64,000 nt of DNA from an uncultured Bacilli bacterium. Its GTDB lineage: Bacteria; Bacillota_I; Bacilli_A; RF39; UBA660. Every line of letters starts with the position of its first letter. Within the stretch, counting starts at the first letter, position 1. The stretch spans positions 416,859 through 480,858 of the forward strand of contig CAJUBJ010000001.1 of assembly GCA_910584655.1 (NCBI GenBank), given 5' to 3'. A model generated the notes under the pieces. That model worked only from the letters and a program-made list of their open reading frames with translations, ran no database searches and was not told the origin of the DNA. A program made the position numbers and the translations under genes. Of this stretch, positions 62,258-64,000 are shown in pieces.

Positions 62258-63760
62258 CTATGCTTTATGACCACCTATTTGACTATTTCTTTCTTTGGCA
62301 GTGGATCCTTCTTCGATATTTATTCCTTTTAATATTGCATTTTTACCAAATTTGTTTCTAAGATAAATTATAGTCTCTTGGACTTTCTTTTCTTTTTCTA
62401 AATTTTCTTTTTCAGTTTTTTCTTGATACTCTATTTCCTCATAATTGGTAAATAAATCAAACTGCTTTATTTTCTGTTTTTCTTCTATATTATCTTCGTT
62501 TGATAAATTTGCAACATAAATATTTATTTTTTTTATGAGCATTCTCTTATTAATTATAGTGTCATATAGTTTTAAAAAGCCTTCAATAATAAGTTTTGTA
62601 GAAGAAGTTTTATCTTTTAAACGTATTGTTCCGTGAGCTGGTTTAGGAACACTTCTTCCATATCTATCTTTTACTATTTCTCCATTGTAATGTTTTTTGA
62701 TTTCTAAATTATTTAAACACTCTATATCATAATCAATATGAAGAACTAACTGATCAGTGACATATTTTTTTGTGACTAAATCTAAACTTATACTTTCAGC
62801 CATTTCTTTGATAACAATTTTTGTCTTTTCATAGTCATAAGAACATAATAAAACTTGACCTGAACATAAACTCTTTGCAGAAGGTTTATAAGACTTAATA
62901 TCTTTGATTGTTGTGGGCTCATATCCCCAGCTATGGTCGATTAAAAGTTCTGCATTAATGCCAAACAGTTTATATAATAATTCTTCATTATAAATTGAAC
63001 ATCTTGCTATGTCTCCCATAGTATAAATATTATATTCTTTTAATTTGTTGGCATAACCTTTTCCTACACGCCAAAAGTCAGTTAGCGGTTTGTGAGACCA
63101 AAGATACTTACGATATGATTTTTCATCAAGTCTGGCAATTCTTACTCCTTCTTTGTTTGGTTTTATATGTTTAGCTAATATATCCATTGCAACTTTGCAT
63201 AGATACATATTTGTTCCTATTCCAGCTGTGGCTGTTATTCCGGTTGCATTATAAACATCAACGATCATTTTTGTTATTAATTCCTCTGGGGTTAACTTAT
63301 AAAGTTTTAGATATTTAGTTAAATCACAAAATACTTCATCTATAGAATATACATAAATATCTTCAGGAGCTATGTATTTTAAATATATGTTATATATTTC
63401 AGTGCTATATTTCATATAATAAGCCATTCTTGGTGGTGCAATAATATAACTTACTTCTAATTTAGGGTTATTTTTTAGTTCATTATTATCGTATGACTTT
63501 CCAATAAAATGACTTATTTTATTCTGGAATTTTCTTTCTTTATTGATTTCTTTTAATTTTTGAATAACTTCAAAAAGACGCGCTCTTCCACCAATTCCAT
63601 ATTGCTTTAAAGATGGTGAGACAGCAAGACATATTGTTTTTTCAGTTCGAGTTGAATCTGCAACAACAAGGTTTGTAGTTAATGGATTTAAATTTCGTTC
63701 TTGACATTCGACTGATGCGTAAAATGATTTTAAATCAATAGAGGCATATATTTTGTCCAT
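62258..63760 (-). CDS. Y-family DNA polymerase (UvrX/UmuC-like)
   Basis: The 500-residue protein has the palm motifs of translesion polymerases: ASIDLKSFYASVE (catalytic Asp near residue 8) and VYSIDEVFCDLT (catalytic Asp-Glu). TAGIGTNMYLCKVAMDILAK lies in the helix-hairpin region, and a C-terminal little-finger region and a charged tail follow. It resembles UvrX and ImpB/MucB/SamB proteins more than DinB. Such enzymes bypass DNA lesions under SOS control. A LexA-like box lies upstream. AGGTGATGA precedes the ATG at 63760. Confidence 0.9.
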   Translation of the reverse strand: MDKIYASIDLKSFYASVECQERNLNPLTTNLVVADSTRTEKTICLAVSPSLKQYGIGGRARLFEVIQKLKEINKERKFQNKISHFIGKSYDNNELKNNPKLEVSYIIAPPRMAYYMKYSTEIYNIYLKYIAPEDIYVYSIDEVFCDLTKYLKLYKLTPEELITKMIVDVYNATGITATAGIGTNMYLCKVAMDILAKHIKPNKEGVRIARLDEKSYRKYLWSHKPLTDFWRVGKGYANKLKEYNIYTMGDIARCSIYNEELLYKLFGINAELLIDHSWGYEPTTIKDIKSYKPSAKSLCSGQVLLCSYDYEKTKIVIKEMAESISLDLVTKKYVTDQLVLHIDYDIECLNNLEIKKHYNGEIVKDRYGRSVPKPAHGTIRLKDKTSSTKLIIEGFLKLYDTIINKRMLIKKINIYVANLSNEDNIEEKQKIKQFDLFTNYEEIEYQEKTEKENLEKEKKVQETIIYLRNKFGKNAILKGINIEEGSTAKERNSQIGGHKA

Positions 63761-63808
63761 TATTCATCACCTTCACTTATATTAATATATCATATTTTTT
63801 ATTTTATA

Positions 63809-63822
63809 TAAACATACGTTTG
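63809..63822. promoter_or_regulatory. LexA-like (SOS) box upstream of the Y-family polymerase
   Basis: On the minus strand CAAACGTATGTTTA matches 12 of 14 positions of the Gram-positive LexA/DinR consensus CGAACrnryGTTYC, with the palindromic core AAAC-GTAT-GTTT intact. It is about 50 nt before the polymerase start. Confidence 0.68.
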
Positions 63823-63834
63823 GGTTGGCGTAAT

Positions 63835-63860
63835 AAAAAAAGTAAATTATTAATTTACTT
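63835..63860 (-). terminator. Terminator of the Rpn-type gene
   Basis: Minus-strand AAGTAAATT/AATTTACTT with a 3-nt loop is followed by a U run. It overlaps the stop at 63855. Confidence 0.85.
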
Positions 63861-64000
63861 TAATAGTTTTTCAATATCTTTTGGCGACATATTTATTATG
63901 GAACTTATATCATTTATTGATATATTGTTTGATAACATATTATTAATTATTTCTCTTTTTCCTTCCAATCTACCTTCTTCTATGCCTTCTGCAAGTCCTT
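63855..64000 (-). CDS. C-terminal part of an Rpn/PD-(D/E)XK nuclease-family protein (cut by window end)
   Basis: The frame runs from the right edge to TAA at 63855-63857 and holds the last 47 residues. GLAEGIEEGRLEGKRE followed by a short helical IINNMLSNNISINDISSI tail is the typical end of Rpn-family recombination-promoting nuclease/putative transposase proteins. The catalytic part is outside the window. Confidence 0.65.
   Translation of the reverse strand, partial: GLAEGIEEGRLEGKREIINNMLSNNISINDISSIINMSPKDIEKLLK

Noticed and set aside
1..64000. UGA read as tryptophan (Mollicute code)
   Set aside because: Several genes end in TGA with the next gene starting in the ATGA overlap, and Trp is encoded by TGG throughout.
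1..64000. tRNA, rRNA, CRISPR arrays or insertion sequences
   Set aside because: I saw no tRNA-like cloverleaf, no rRNA segment, no regular spaced repeats and no transposase with inverted repeats. Only the end of an Rpn-type protein at the right edge hints at mobile DNA.

Overview
The window is 64 kb of very AT-rich, densely coding DNA from a low-GC Gram-positive bacterium. Shine-Dalgarno sites are strong (AGGAGG/GGTGA), intrinsic terminators are abundant, and promoters are sigma-A-like. UGA is a real stop: murG, the 5'-nucleotidase gene and the bceR-like gene all end in ATGA overlaps with the next start. Together with complete peptidoglycan functions (MurB, MurG, MraY, DivIB, FtsW, PBP2B, two S11 carboxypeptidases) this excludes a wall-less, UGA=Trp Mollicute. 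My inference is an uncultured, host-associated member of the Bacillota (Bacilli/Erysipelotrichia or RF39-like). Rubrerythrin with a PerR/Fur regulator suggests an anaerobe. I see no tRNA, rRNA, CRISPR array, integrase or complete insertion sequence.

Layout. 1-3.5 kb: end of an unknown gene, queH, then murG-murB-divIB. 3.6-12.8 kb: a type VII (ESX/WXG100) secretion locus: EssC ATPase and EsaB ubiquitin-like protein on +, convergent with a six-gene operon of small helical/WXG100 proteins, then a lipoprotein with a HExxH zincin motif. 12.8-21.9 kb: an unknown protein, then a phosphorelay-like block: two paralogous hybrid membrane histidine kinases, an HPt-receiver protein, a PlsC-like acyltransferase candidate and an adenylate-forming enzyme. 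22-34.8 kb: housekeeping: COG2509 flavoprotein, pyrH (with a leader-peptide/terminator element), secreted protein, maf, a sortase B-like protein, ftsW, dacA, PBP2B-mraY, m5C methyltransferase, 5'-nucleotidase, TtcA-like enzyme. 34.8-46 kb: an ECF sigma/anti-sigma pair, a second DacA, a membrane protein next to an ADP-ribosyltransferase-fold protein, GH3 enzyme, rubrerythrin-PerR, MerR-YbjQ, CmpB-like and MgtC membrane proteins, a second ECF sigma/anti-sigma pair, and a YhhQ queuosine-precursor transporter. 46-54 kb: SDR, AAA ATPase and a BceRS-BceAB/YxdJKLM-YxeA-like peptide-resistance module. 54-64 kb: thioredoxin-like protein with aryl-sulfotransferase, XRE membrane regulator, DUF362, GT8, hydrolase, GNAT, a YolD-UvrX-type Y-family polymerase pair under a LexA-like box, and the end of an Rpn-type nuclease gene.

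How the parts fit. Much of the window is envelope biology: wall synthesis and division, envelope-stress sigma factors, antimicrobial-peptide sensing and T7 secretion. Regulation can be read directly in several places. TTACA-N4-TGTAA operators stand before both units of the Bce-like module. A shared TGTAACCTTTT -35 element precedes both ECF operons. A 7-1-7 Fur/PerR box lies just downstream of the perR -10. A MerR promoter has a 19-bp spacer and a dyad. A LexA-like box lies upstream of the Y-family polymerase. The items most worth following are the reduced T7SS locus with its zincin lipoprotein, the kinase/acyl-activation block, the pyrH leader, the cytosolic ADP-ribosyltransferase with its membrane-protein neighbour, the sortase lacking the usual arginine, and an unannotated 43-residue membrane protein in the Bce-like operon. 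Where an upstream in-frame GTG/TTG/ATG competes with an ATG that has a good ribosome-binding site, I give the ATG start.
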